A stretch of 64,000 bases of DNA from Candidatus Woesearchaeota archaeon (GTDB lineage Archaea; Nanobdellota; Nanobdellia; Woesearchaeales; ARS49): contig QZIM01000018.1 of assembly GCA_003599055.1 (NCBI GenBank), forward strand, positions 1 to 64,000, read 5' to 3'. The number at the start of each line of letters is the position of its first letter. Within the stretch, counting starts at the first letter, position 1. Below the pieces are notes generated by a model. It worked only from the letters and a program-made list of their open reading frames with translations, was not told where the DNA came from and made no database searches. Shown piece after piece: positions 8,990 through 18,542 of the stretch. The position numbers and the translations under genes were made by a program.

Positions 8990-9068
8990 ACCCTTCACGT
9001 TACCGAATGCCTTTAAAATCTTTTTCGCCCCAAAACACTTAAAAGCACCACCGCGGACTGAACACCTG

Positions 9069-9752
9069 ATGAAAAAAGTCAACGAGTACCCCGGCCCCTA
9101 CCACTGGTACCTCAGCAAATTCTTCAACCACAAGCACGCGTATGCAGCACGCCTTGCGCGCACGTTCCTGAAACGAACGTGGAAAGCCTGCGACATCGGC
9201 TGCGGAGACGGGCGCATGGAAGAACTCCTTGCCGATTCCGTCAAACAACTCGACGGGTACGACAACCAAGAACGCCCCCTGCAATTTGCACGCCTCTTGT
9301 GCACCAAAAAGAACGTTACCTTCACGCGAAATACCGGTTCCATTCCCGCGCAGGACAAAACATACGATGCCGTGCTCTGCTTTGACGTCATCGAACACAT
9401 CGCGCCAAACCAGCTGCGCGGATTCATCGATGAAATGAAACGCGTCCTCAAAGACGGCGGAACACTCATCCTCACCACGCCCAACAAGCGAGAACTGCGC
9501 GGGCGCATCTTCGGCCACAACGTCGACCCAAAACACTACAAGGAATACGACATTCCCGAACTTGAAGACCTGCTGCGGAAAAACGGGCTTACCGTCAAAT
9601 ACACCACCGGCATTTACGTCACGCCACCCCTTCCGCACGCAGAACACTTTGCCAGCGTGTACCCGTTCTTCTGGATTTTCCAATTCCTTGTTTGGCTCGG
9701 AACGGTTTTCCCCTCCCTTGCAGAAACAACCTTCCTGGTGGCAAAAAAATGA
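9069..9752 (+). CDS. Class I SAM-dependent methyltransferase
   Basis: ACDIGCGDGRMEELLA, FDVIEHIAPNQL, LKDGGTLILTTPN. Confidence 0.85.
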   Translation: MKKVNEYPGPYHWYLSKFFNHKHAYAARLARTFLKRTWKACDIGCGDGRMEELLADSVKQLDGYDNQERPLQFARLLCTKKNVTFTRNTGSIPAQDKTYDAVLCFDVIEHIAPNQLRGFIDEMKRVLKDGGTLILTTPNKRELRGRIFGHNVDPKHYKEYDIPELEDLLRKNGLTVKYTTGIYVTPPLPHAEHFASVYPFFWIFQFLVWLGTVFPSLAETTFLVAKK

Positions 9753-10402
9753 ATGTCTTCTCGTACGCCGCACACTGCTTTCACGAATCACCCACGCGCA
9801 TCCTCGAATACGAACACGCACGGCGCGTAACCCTGCACGGAAATGTTTTGGATTTAGGCGGAGGGTCGCTTGCGAGCTACGCAAAACTTATGCGCGGAAC
9901 GTACAAACTCACCTCCCTTAACATTGACCCATCCATTTCGCCAACACACGTGTGCGACATTACCAAGCCGTTTCCGCTTGAAACCGGCACATTTGACATT
10001 GCAATCTCATTTAACACCTTTGAACACGTCAAAGAACTCGACACGCCCCTTGCCGAAACCTTTCGCACCCTCAAACCGGGCGGGCGCGTCATCTTCAGCA
10101 CGCCATATTTGAAAGAGATTCACGCATCACCCGATGATTACTGGCGCATCTCCTCCAGCGCGTGGAAACACCTGCTTTTGAAACACGGATTTACCGACGT
10201 TCACGTAACCCCGCTCGGCTTTGGCCTTTTCACCGCGCGATTCGGACTCATATACGGACCGCTCCCGCGCATCCTGCGCCCCATTTGCGGATTCTTCTCC
10301 GCACTCCTTGACAAACTCTTTTCGAAACTGAGCAGGTACCGCCGCATGTGCGGCCCGCACATTTACCCCCTTGCATATATTGCCCAAGCACGCAAGCCAT
10401 AA
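9749..10402 (+). CDS. Class I SAM-dependent methyltransferase
   Basis: VLDLGGGSLASYAKLM, FNTFEHVKELD, LKPGGRVIFSTPY; ATGA overlap with upstream gene. Confidence 0.82.
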   Translation: MNVFSYAAHCFHESPTRILEYEHARRVTLHGNVLDLGGGSLASYAKLMRGTYKLTSLNIDPSISPTHVCDITKPFPLETGTFDIAISFNTFEHVKELDTPLAETFRTLKPGGRVIFSTPYLKEIHASPDDYWRISSSAWKHLLLKHGFTDVHVTPLGFGLFTARFGLIYGPLPRILRPICGFFSALLDKLFSKLSRYRRMCGPHIYPLAYIAQARKP

Positions 10403-10440
10403 CGAAAGCTTTTTAAATCCCCTCCTTCGCCTCGCTCCGT

Positions 10441-10821
10441 ATGGTTGTCATCTCAAGAGGACGCATGCACCGCAAGCCCACGGGCGGAAGATACCACCCT
10501 ATCGGGCGCAAGCGCAAATACGAAACCGGCAGCCAGCCGACCCACACCAAAATCGGCAAGCAGCACATCAGAACACGCAAGACCAAAGCACTCGCACAAA
10601 AAAGCAAAGTCCTCGTCGCAGAATTCGCAAACGTCTTTGACCCAAAAGCAAAGAAATACATCAAAAGCGCAATCAAGAGCGTCACCGACTCCCCTGCAAA
10701 CCGCCACTTCGTCCGTCGAAACATCATCGTCCAAGGCACCATCATCCAAACCGACGCAGGCAAAGCACGCGTCACCTCAAGACCCGGACAAGACGGGACT
10801 GTGAACGCGGTTTTGGTTTAA
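10441..10821 (+). CDS. rps8e: Ribosomal protein S8e
   Basis: SRGRMHRKPTGGRYHPIGRKRKYETG...; C-terminal SRPGQDGTVNAVLV. Confidence 0.95.
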   Translation: MVVISRGRMHRKPTGGRYHPIGRKRKYETGSQPTHTKIGKQHIRTRKTKALAQKSKVLVAEFANVFDPKAKKYIKSAIKSVTDSPANRHFVRRNIIVQGTIIQTDAGKARVTSRPGQDGTVNAVLV

Positions 10822-10876
10822 TTCTCTATTTTGAATACCCGAAATTAATTTTAATAACACCACGTGCCGCGCTTGT

Positions 10877-12283
10877 ATGGAATCATACAAAAAAGAGTTT
10901 ATCACATTCTTACTTGCCACCGGCGCACTCAAAGTCGGCGATGACCGCACGCTCAAAAGCGGACGCATCTCACCCTGGTTTGTCAACATCGGAGACTTCA
11001 ACGACGGAGAAAGCACCGCCAAACTCGGCCTTGCCTACGCAGGCGCGGTCAAGCAATCAGGAATTGATTTTGATACCCTCTACGGCATTCCGGAAAAAGG
11101 AGTAGGCCTTGCGATTGCAACATCCATCGGACTTGCGCAAGAAGGAATGAACCGACCGTGGTTCTTCACCCGCAAAATACCCAAAGGACACGGCGAAGGA
11201 ACCGGAACAGCGCAGGCAACTGTTGGACGGGCACCAAAAAACGGGCAACGCATCTGCCAACTTGACGATGTCTTCACCGCGGGCGACGCCAAATACCAAG
11301 CAAGAGACGACCTTGCCCGACTCGGCACGTTTGAACTTCCCCTCCTTACCATTGCGGTCGACCGCCAAGAAGTCGGACCTGACGGAACAAGCGCGATTGA
11401 AAAATATGAGCGCGATACGGGAACAAAAGTTGTTGCAATCGTCACTGCGAGCGACGTTTACCACTACCTTGCAGAAACAAAGCAGAACAGACGCGCACTC
11501 GAGCGCATGGCAAACTATTTGCGCGTTTACGGAACTTCAGAGGCACGCAAAAATATGGGAACACTTGAACAAAGAATCATCACACGCGACAGGAGCATCA
11601 TCCCCGCGTGCGACTTGGAAGACATTGGCGACTTTGAAAACCTCGTTCGTGAAACCGCAGACATTGACGGCATCGGCGGATACAAACTCGGATTTGAACT
11701 CGGCCTCACCTACGGACTTCCCCGCCTTGCGGAAGTTGCGCGAAAGCACACCGCAAAACCGCTTATTTATGACCACCAAAAAGCAGGAACCGACATTCCT
11801 GACACGGGCAAAAATTTTGCGCGCGTGTGCAAAAAAGCAGGAATTGACACCGTCATCTTCTTCCCGCAAGCAGGACCGGAAACCGAGCGCGCGTGGATAT
11901 TCCACGCACTCGACCACGGCCTTCACGTCATTGTCGGCGGCCGCATGACTCATCCCGCATACGCAGTCAGTGAAGGAGGATTTATCACGGATGACGGCGC
12001 GATGGAAATGTATCGCATCGCAGCCCGCGCAGGCGTGAATAACTTTGTTGTTCCCGGCAACAAACCGGACGTCATTTCCGCCGTTAAAACGACTGTTGAA
12101 TCTGAAGGAGTTGACCCTGTCTTTTACGCACCCGGATTTGTCGCCCAAGGCGGAGCAATCAGCGATGCGGCAAAAGCAGCAGGCAAACGATTCCACGGAA
12201 TCGTCGGGCGCGGACTGCTCAAGGACAAAGCGTACCGTGAAAACGCCATTGAATACACGAGCCAAATTGCACGAAACCCATAA
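10877..12283 (+). CDS. Fused orotate phosphoribosyltransferase - OMP decarboxylase (UMP synthase-like)
   Basis: N-terminal OPRT (TLKSGRISPWFVN, CQLDDVFTAGDAK); C-terminal OMPDC/HUMPS-like (DHQKAGTDIPDTG, GGRMTHPA, APGFVAQGG). Confidence 0.85.
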   Translation: MESYKKEFITFLLATGALKVGDDRTLKSGRISPWFVNIGDFNDGESTAKLGLAYAGAVKQSGIDFDTLYGIPEKGVGLAIATSIGLAQEGMNRPWFFTRKIPKGHGEGTGTAQATVGRAPKNGQRICQLDDVFTAGDAKYQARDDLARLGTFELPLLTIAVDRQEVGPDGTSAIEKYERDTGTKVVAIVTASDVYHYLAETKQNRRALERMANYLRVYGTSEARKNMGTLEQRIITRDRSIIPACDLEDIGDFENLVRETADIDGIGGYKLGFELGLTYGLPRLAEVARKHTAKPLIYDHQKAGTDIPDTGKNFARVCKKAGIDTVIFFPQAGPETERAWIFHALDHGLHVIVGGRMTHPAYAVSEGGFITDDGAMEMYRIAARAGVNNFVVPGNKPDVISAVKTTVESEGVDPVFYAPGFVAQGGAISDAAKAAGKRFHGIVGRGLLKDKAYRENAIEYTSQIARNP

Positions 12284-12309
12284 AAACCCCTCCTTCATCA
12301 GGCGCACGT

Positions 12310-13335
12310 ATGAACACCCAGGAAAAGCTTGCGCTCATCAAACGGAACACGCAGGAAATCATCACTGAAGATGAGCTCAAAACGCTTCTTGAGGCCAAAA
12401 AGACCCCTGTTGTCTATTTGGGAACCTCTGTTACCGGCTCACCCCACATCGGCTACTTTGTCTGGGTCACCAAAATGGCAGACTTTATCAGGGCAGGATT
12501 CAAAGTTAAAGTCCTTTTGGCAGACATCCACGGCGCGCTTGACAACACCCCCTGGCCCCTGCTTGAGAAACGATACGAATATTATTCGATTGTCATCCCT
12601 GCGCTCTTTGAATCCATCGGCGCAGACCTTCACAAACTCGAAATCGTCAAAGGGTCAGACTTCCAACTCAAAAAAGACTATTTGTTTGACGTCCTCAAGA
12701 TGAGCACTTTCGTCACCGTCCACGACGCAATGAAATCTGCCAGCGAAGTCGTCAAGTTCGGAGAATCACCCAAGCTTGCCGGACTCATTTACCCCGTTAT
12801 GCAGGCGCTGGACGAAGAACACCTCTGCGTCGACGTGCAATACGGCGGAATCGACCAGCGAAAAATTTTGGTTTTTGCCCGCGAAAATATGCCCAAAATG
12901 GGCTACAAAAGCCGCGTTGAAATCATGACACCGCTCATCCCCGGCCTTACCGCAAGCGGCAAAATGAGCAGTTCAGAGAAAGGCAGCAAAATCGACTTGC
13001 TTGACGATGAGAAAACGGTAAATGACAAGCTGAACGGCGCATACTGCCCCGAGAAACAAGTTGAGAACAACGGCGTCCTTGCATTTTTGAAACACGTTAT
13101 TCTGGTGCATAAAACAGACAAAGGCGAACGTTTTGTGATTGACCGTCCTGAAAAATTCGGCGGACCGCTGACATTCAAGACCTATGAAGAAGTTGAGCGC
13201 GCATACGTTGACGGAAAACTGCACCCGCTTGACCTCAAAAAAGCAGTCGCAAAAGAAATCAACACACTCCTTGCACCCATCCGCGCAAAACTCGCCGGAA
13301 AAGAACAATTACTACGGGACGCATACCCCGCATGA
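12310..13335 (+). CDS. tyrS: Tyrosyl-tRNA synthetase
   Basis: YLGTSVTGSPHIGYFVW, QYGGIDQRKI, KMSSS loop. Confidence 0.92.
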   Translation: MNTQEKLALIKRNTQEIITEDELKTLLEAKKTPVVYLGTSVTGSPHIGYFVWVTKMADFIRAGFKVKVLLADIHGALDNTPWPLLEKRYEYYSIVIPALFESIGADLHKLEIVKGSDFQLKKDYLFDVLKMSTFVTVHDAMKSASEVVKFGESPKLAGLIYPVMQALDEEHLCVDVQYGGIDQRKILVFARENMPKMGYKSRVEIMTPLIPGLTASGKMSSSEKGSKIDLLDDEKTVNDKLNGAYCPEKQVENNGVLAFLKHVILVHKTDKGERFVIDRPEKFGGPLTFKTYEEVERAYVDGKLHPLDLKKAVAKEINTLLAPIRAKLAGKEQLLRDAYPA

Positions 13336-14357
13336 TTCAACACTTCCAAAAAAGACTCTCGGAAACACCCTGCGACCTCGCCCTCTTTTTTGATTCCGAT
13401 TCAAACATCACGTATTTTGCCGGCGTTCGCACCGAACGTGCGTGCCTTGCAATACCGAAAGAAGGTGAGGCGATTCTCTTTGTCGTCGGATTTGAAGCAG
13501 ACCGGCACGCGCAAAACTCAACAACGAATGTTATCAAGACTGACCGAAAGATACTGGAAAAAGCAGCAGAACAGTTTCGCGCAAAAAATATCGGCATCGT
13601 CTCCTCCGCAGTCACGTATGCGGATGCGAAAAATATCCAGGACATCTTTGGCGCGCAATTATACGATGTTTCTGAAATCATCACCGCACAACGCGCGGTT
13701 AAAACGGACGGAGAAATTGCGCGCATCAAAAAAGCCTGCGCAATCACAGACGAACTCTTTGGAGAACTCATCCAAACTATTGGCACGCTCGCGACAGAAC
13801 GCGACTGCGCAAACTTCCTGAAAACGCGCATGATGGAACGAGGAGTTGAACCCAGCTTTACACCCATCATCGCGACCGCCGCCAACGCGGCAATTCCGCA
13901 CCACGAGCCAACCGATGCCAAACTGAACGGCTTTACCGTCATTGACTTTGGCGTCGTGTTCAAAAACTACTGCTCCGACATGACCCGCACCGTATTTGCC
14001 GGAACACCGACAGCAAAAGACAAGGAACACTACGAACGCGTCCTTGCCGTCCAGGAAGACAGCATTGCCTCTTGCATTCCCGGCGCCACACTTGAAGAAG
14101 TGCACGATGCTGCAAAGAAAAAACTCGGCGAGGCATTCATCCACCGCATCGGGCACTCCCTTGGCATTGATGTCCACGACACACAGCCAACCCCTTATGC
14201 ATTTCAAGAAAACTGCATCGTCACAATGGAACCCGGCATCTACTTTCCCGGAAAATTCGGCATTCGGATTGAGGATGACGTTGTTATCACAAACAAGACA
14301 CCAAACGCGCTCACGCAAACACCAAAAACACTTCTGCGATTTCATTCCCGACGATAA
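13332..14357 (+). CDS. M24 family Xaa-Pro aminopeptidase/dipeptidase
   Basis: TVIDFGVVFKNYCSDMTRTVFAG, HRIGHSLGIDVHD, VTMEPGIYFPGKFGIRIEDDVV. Confidence 0.9.
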   Translation: MIQHFQKRLSETPCDLALFFDSDSNITYFAGVRTERACLAIPKEGEAILFVVGFEADRHAQNSTTNVIKTDRKILEKAAEQFRAKNIGIVSSAVTYADAKNIQDIFGAQLYDVSEIITAQRAVKTDGEIARIKKACAITDELFGELIQTIGTLATERDCANFLKTRMMERGVEPSFTPIIATAANAAIPHHEPTDAKLNGFTVIDFGVVFKNYCSDMTRTVFAGTPTAKDKEHYERVLAVQEDSIASCIPGATLEEVHDAAKKKLGEAFIHRIGHSLGIDVHDTQPTPYAFQENCIVTMEPGIYFPGKFGIRIEDDVVITNKTPNALTQTPKTLLRFHSRR

Positions 14358-14438
14358 GAAAAGAAAATGTTAACTCCCGAGTGGAACAAAGGTAGTGAAA
14401 AATTATTTGGCAGACTATAGCTTGAGTTGCGTAAATGT

Positions 14439-14519
14439 TTAAATATCATTTCCATTTATTGTATTTTAGTCCGACGAAGACCACAATATGTTGTGGTTTT
14501 TGTCACTTCAAAAAAGTGA
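14439..14519 (+). promoter_or_regulatory. nrdR promoter/leader: TATA-like tttaaata, NrdR-box-like palindrome, second dyad
   Basis: tttaaata; ACCACAA-TATG-TTGTGGT at 14480-14497; tcactt-caaaa-aagtga at 14503-14519. Confidence 0.6.
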
Positions 14520-14539
14520 GTGAGAAAAAAAGGTGAACG

Positions 14540-15025
14540 ATGCGCTGCCCATTCTGTAAATTCGAAGACACCAAAGTCCTTGACAGCAGGCTCACCCCCG
14601 ACTTTGCCAGCATCCGCCGCAGGCGCGAATGCCAGGAATGCGAAAAACGATTCACCACTTATGAACGGATGGAAACAGAAGAACTCAGCATTGTCAAGCG
14701 CGACGGCCGACGAGAACCGTTCTCCCGTGAAAAGCTTCTTAAAGGAGTACTGCGCGCCTGCGAAAAACGGCCCGTGAAGCGCGAGCATATGGAGAACATC
14801 GTCGCGCTTGTTGAAAACGCAATCCGCGCAAACAGCAAAAACGAGCTGCGCACGAGCAAGGTGGGGGAAATCGTGATGAACGAACTTGGCAAAATAGATG
14901 ACGTTGCGTATGTGCGCTTCGCAAGCGTCTACCGCAAGTTCCGCCACGCAGACCAGTTCGTTGACGCAATCAAACACTTACGCAAAATGGAGACCGTGCC
15001 AAACGCAACCGCAGGTCTTCGCTAA
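14540..15025 (+). CDS. nrdR: Transcriptional repressor NrdR (Zn ribbon + ATP-cone)
   Basis: MRCPFCKFEDTKVLDSR...RRRRECQECEKRFTTYER...VKRDGRREPFSREKLLKGVLRACEKRPV. Confidence 0.93.
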   Translation: MRCPFCKFEDTKVLDSRLTPDFASIRRRRECQECEKRFTTYERMETEELSIVKRDGRREPFSREKLLKGVLRACEKRPVKREHMENIVALVENAIRANSKNELRTSKVGEIVMNELGKIDDVAYVRFASVYRKFRHADQFVDAIKHLRKMETVPNATAGLR

Positions 15026-15048
15026 AAAAACGGAGGGAAACAGAAATC

Positions 15049-17634
15049 ATGACACCAATAAAGAACGACGCCAAGGAAATCGCAAAAGAATGGGACAAGC
15101 CCCCTTTCGGAAACATCCCCCTTACGGAAAACCAGCGCAAAGTCATCACCGACAAATACCTCCGCGACGACCCCTCCGTTGAACACTGGCTCTGGAACAT
15201 TGCAAAAAACATCGCACTTGCAGAACTCCTCTACCACCCTGAAATTCCCCGCGCGCAAATCCTTGCAGGCGTCCGCCACACCCAGGAATGGGTCGATGTG
15301 GGCGCAGGAGAACAGAGCGAACTTCTCCTCATTCACGCAGGAGCCCGCGGCCACAACGACCAGGACCAAAACCACCACCGGTTCATCCAAAACCTCTACA
15401 AGCTCGTCGAAAACTCACCGCGCGCCCGGGAAATCATGCTCAAGACCGGAACACAATTCTACGATATGCTGGCAAATTTTGACTTTTTGCCCAACAGCCC
15501 GACACTTATGAACGCCGGACGGGAACTCCAGCAGCTCAGCGCGTGCTACGTCCTTCCCATTGAAGACAGCATTGAAGGATGGGGAGACCTTGTCAAGCAC
15601 ACCATGCTCATCCACAAGAGCGGCGGCGGAACCGGCTTTAGCGGCTGCCGCGTACGCCCAAAAGGAGACCGCGTCAAAAGCACCAAAGGAGTCGCATCCG
15701 GCGCGCTCTCGCCGCTTTCCATCATCAACCACGCAACCCAGGAAGTCAAGCAGGGCGGAACGAGGCGCGGCGCGAATATGGGCATTTTGCCCTACTGGCA
15801 CCCCGACGTCATTGAATTCATCAAGTACAAAGCAGAAGAAGGCAAGCTGGAAAACTTCAACATTTCCGTTGCCGTCGACAAAAAATTCATGGAAGCAGCG
15901 CGCAAAGGCGAAGACTACGATATGCTCAACCCGCGGACCAAAGAGCCCGTCGGCAAACAGAACGCGAAAGAAGTCTTCAACATGATTGCGGAATACGCGT
16001 GGAAAACAGGCGACCCCGGAATGATTTGGATTGACCACATCAACGAATCGCTCTCAAACCCAACCCCAAAAATCGGGCAAATTGAAAGCACCAACCCCTG
16101 CGGAGAACAGCCGCTTTTGCCGTACGAGCCGTGCAACCTTGGCTCGATTAACCTCGGCAAATTCGTCGTTATGGGAAAAATCGACTACGCACGCCTTGGA
16201 GAAATCGTCAAGCTGTCCATCCGATTCCTTGACAACGTGATTGACGTCAACAACTATCCTTTGCCGCAAATCGAGCACATCGCAAAAGGAAACCGCAGAA
16301 TCGGCCTTGGCGTTATGGGCTGGGCGGAACTTCTCGCACTCATCGGCGTCCCCTACGACAGCCCCGAAGCGATTGCAAAAGCGGAAGAACTTATGCAGTT
16401 CATCAACGCAAAAGCACTTGAAGCAAGCGAAGAACTCGCACTTGAACGCGGCGTCTTCGCCAACTTCAAAGACAGCATCTTTGATGCAAGCGGACCATAC
16501 CACCGCGAATACGCAAAAGGCCGCCCGCGCAACTGCGCGCGCACAACCATTGCACCAACCGGCACCATCGCCATTTGCGCAGGACTCCAGGGCGGAGGCA
16601 TCGAGCCGTTCTTCAGCATCGCATACACACGCTACAACGCAAAAGCACTCGATATGCTCAAGAAAGGACAAACCCCTGACGAAAAGGACGTGTTCCACGA
16701 AGTCAACCCGATTTTCCTTGCCGTCGCCGAAAAACACAACTATTTCGGCCTGAAACCGCAGGAACTCTGGAAAAAAATTGAAAACAACCACAACTCGGTC
16801 CGCGGCCTTAAGGAAGTCCCCGAAAACCTGCAGCGCGTCTTTGCCACTGCACACGACGTGAACGTTGAATACCACGTCAAACACCAAGCAGCATTCCAAA
16901 AATACACGGACAACGGCGTGTCAAAAACAATTAACATGCCCAACAGCGCAACGGTTGAAGACATCAAAAAGACCTATATGCTGTCCTGGGAACTCGGCTG
17001 CAAAGGAATCACCGTGTACCGCGACGGCTGCAAGAGCCACCAAGTGCTCAACGTCACCAAAAAAGAAGAAAAGGCCAAAGAAAAACCAAAAGCAGACCCT
17101 GCGGAAGGAATCGGCTCGGTTTATTACCAACTCGACACCGGACACGGGCCAATCCACATCCACGTTGACCACCACGACGGAGCAATCCAACGCGTGTTCA
17201 CCTCAATTACCCCCGTTGGGACGGAAATTTCCGGCCTTACCGCAGTTATGGGCATTTTGATTAGCAAATACCTGCAACTCGGCGGCGATGTCAATGAGAT
17301 ACGAAAACACCTCAACAGCATCAAAAGCGACAAGCCGCACGGCTTTGGCCCCAAACGCGTCGAAAGCATCCCGCACGCAGTCAGCGTTGCCCTGTCCAAA
17401 TTCATGGCACAATCAGGCGCACTGCCCGGACAACAGCTTTTGACCCCGCACACGGACAAGCCCACACCGGAAGTCCAGGCACAACTGTCCGTCACGGTCA
17501 AACAACCGGCCCAGGAACAACCGCACGCAGAAGACAACAAGCACTGCCCAAAATGCTTTAGCCCGAACGTTGCAATGCTCAGCGGCTGCTCCGGACCCAC
17601 GTGCTATGAATGCGGGCACTCTGAGTGCAGTTAA
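15049..17634 (+). CDS. nrdJ: Class II (adenosylcobalamin-dependent) ribonucleotide reductase
   Basis: NSPTLMNAG, SGGGTGFSGCRVRPKGD, NPCGEQPLLPYEPCNLGSINL, ARTTIAPTGTIA; C-terminal Cys-rich tail. Confidence 0.92.
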   Translation: MTPIKNDAKEIAKEWDKPPFGNIPLTENQRKVITDKYLRDDPSVEHWLWNIAKNIALAELLYHPEIPRAQILAGVRHTQEWVDVGAGEQSELLLIHAGARGHNDQDQNHHRFIQNLYKLVENSPRAREIMLKTGTQFYDMLANFDFLPNSPTLMNAGRELQQLSACYVLPIEDSIEGWGDLVKHTMLIHKSGGGTGFSGCRVRPKGDRVKSTKGVASGALSPLSIINHATQEVKQGGTRRGANMGILPYWHPDVIEFIKYKAEEGKLENFNISVAVDKKFMEAARKGEDYDMLNPRTKEPVGKQNAKEVFNMIAEYAWKTGDPGMIWIDHINESLSNPTPKIGQIESTNPCGEQPLLPYEPCNLGSINLGKFVVMGKIDYARLGEIVKLSIRFLDNVIDVNNYPLPQIEHIAKGNRRIGLGVMGWAELLALIGVPYDSPEAIAKAEELMQFINAKALEASEELALERGVFANFKDSIFDASGPYHREYAKGRPRNCARTTIAPTGTIAICAGLQGGGIEPFFSIAYTRYNAKALDMLKKGQTPDEKDVFHEVNPIFLAVAEKHNYFGLKPQELWKKIENNHNSVRGLKEVPENLQRVFATAHDVNVEYHVKHQAAFQKYTDNGVSKTINMPNSATVEDIKKTYMLSWELGCKGITVYRDGCKSHQVLNVTKKEEKAKEKPKADPAEGIGSVYYQLDTGHGPIHIHVDHHDGAIQRVFTSITPVGTEISGLTAVMGILISKYLQLGGDVNEIRKHLNSIKSDKPHGFGPKRVESIPHAVSVALSKFMAQSGALPGQQLLTPHTDKPTPEVQAQLSVTVKQPAQEQPHAEDNKHCPKCFSPNVAMLSGCSGPTCYECGHSECS

Positions 17635-17635
17635 A

Positions 17636-17662
17636 CTTTCTTTTTGTTTTCTTTTTCTTTAC
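17636..17662 (+). terminator. T-rich archaeal-type terminator
   Basis: ctttctttttgttttctttttcttta just after the nrdJ stop. Confidence 0.45.
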
Positions 17663-17703
17663 TGCCGAAATGCATAAATAGACCGAATTTTCCAAAAACA
17701 AAC

Positions 17704-18243
17704 ATGTCCATTTCCACAAAAACAGGTGACAAAGGAGAGACTTCGCTTATCGGCGGGGACCGCGTGCGCAAAAATGACTCGCGCATTGAAGCGTACGGAA
17801 CGGTTGACGAACTCAACGCGCTCCTCGGGGTTTGCCTAAATGTCATTGAAAGCCCGGCGATAAAAAGTGTTATTTCGCAAGTCCAGCACGACCTTTTTAC
17901 GATTGGGGCAGAACTTGCCGCGCTCAACGGAAAAGAAATGACGATGAACCTGCCCAAATTAACAGAAGAACACCTTGCATTCATTGACTCCGCGCTTGAA
18001 ACAACCGAAGGCGCGCTGCCACAACAGCGCAATTTCATCCTGCCAAAAGGAGTCCCGAGCGCTGCGCATTTGCACCTTGCACGCACGGTCTGCCGCAGGG
18101 CAGAGCGAGGCATTGCCGCGTGCGCATCACACAACCCCAACCCAAACATTATGCGCTATCTGAACCGCCTTGGCGATTTGCTCTTCCTCTTCGCACGGCT
18201 CGAAAACAAAGGAAAAGCCCCTGAAGAAGCAGTGCAGTACTAG
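17704..18243 (+). CDS. PduO-type ATP:cob(I)alamin adenosyltransferase
   Basis: STKTGDKGETSLIGGDRVRKNDSRIEAYGTVDELNALLG; LPKGVPSAAHLHLARTVCRRAER. Confidence 0.92.
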   Translation: MSISTKTGDKGETSLIGGDRVRKNDSRIEAYGTVDELNALLGVCLNVIESPAIKSVISQVQHDLFTIGAELAALNGKEMTMNLPKLTEEHLAFIDSALETTEGALPQQRNFILPKGVPSAAHLHLARTVCRRAERGIAACASHNPNPNIMRYLNRLGDLLFLFARLENKGKAPEEAVQY

Positions 18244-18295
18244 CACAGGACCGCTTGGCGCAAACTTTTTGAACCCCTTCTTTCGTGACACACCC

Positions 18296-18439
18296 GTGGA
18301 CCTTGACAAACAATTCAGCAAAACACTCCTTCAAACCGACTTTGACCCGTGCACGATTTGCGGAATGCCCATGGTCGCAAACAAGTGCAAAATCAATTGC
18401 CTGCACTGCGGCTTTCGACGGGACTGCTCCGACAGTTAG
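18296..18439 (+). CDS. Small zinc-finger protein (47 aa, GTG start)
   Basis: CTICGMPMVANKCKINCLHCGFRRDCSDS, paired CxxC motifs. Confidence 0.6.
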   Translation: MDLDKQFSKTLLQTDFDPCTICGMPMVANKCKINCLHCGFRRDCSDS

Positions 18440-18542
18440 AATCGCTATAAAAAGCCCTATTTAAACCTATAAATAGTTCACCGAAAGCTTTAAATATAAG
18501 TGTCGGGATTTTTCCGGTTCATGACTGACTCAGGTGAAGACG

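Noticed and set aside
9039-9884. 281-aa minus-strand ORF opposite methyltransferases
   Set aside because: Antisense to two genes with clear SAM motifs
11537-12307. 256-aa minus-strand ORF opposite OPRT-OMPDC
   Set aside because: Shadow ORF without recognisable motif
16054-16899. 281-aa minus-strand ORF opposite nrdJ
   Set aside because: Shadow ORF; Cys/Phe/Val-rich antisense translation of a conserved gene
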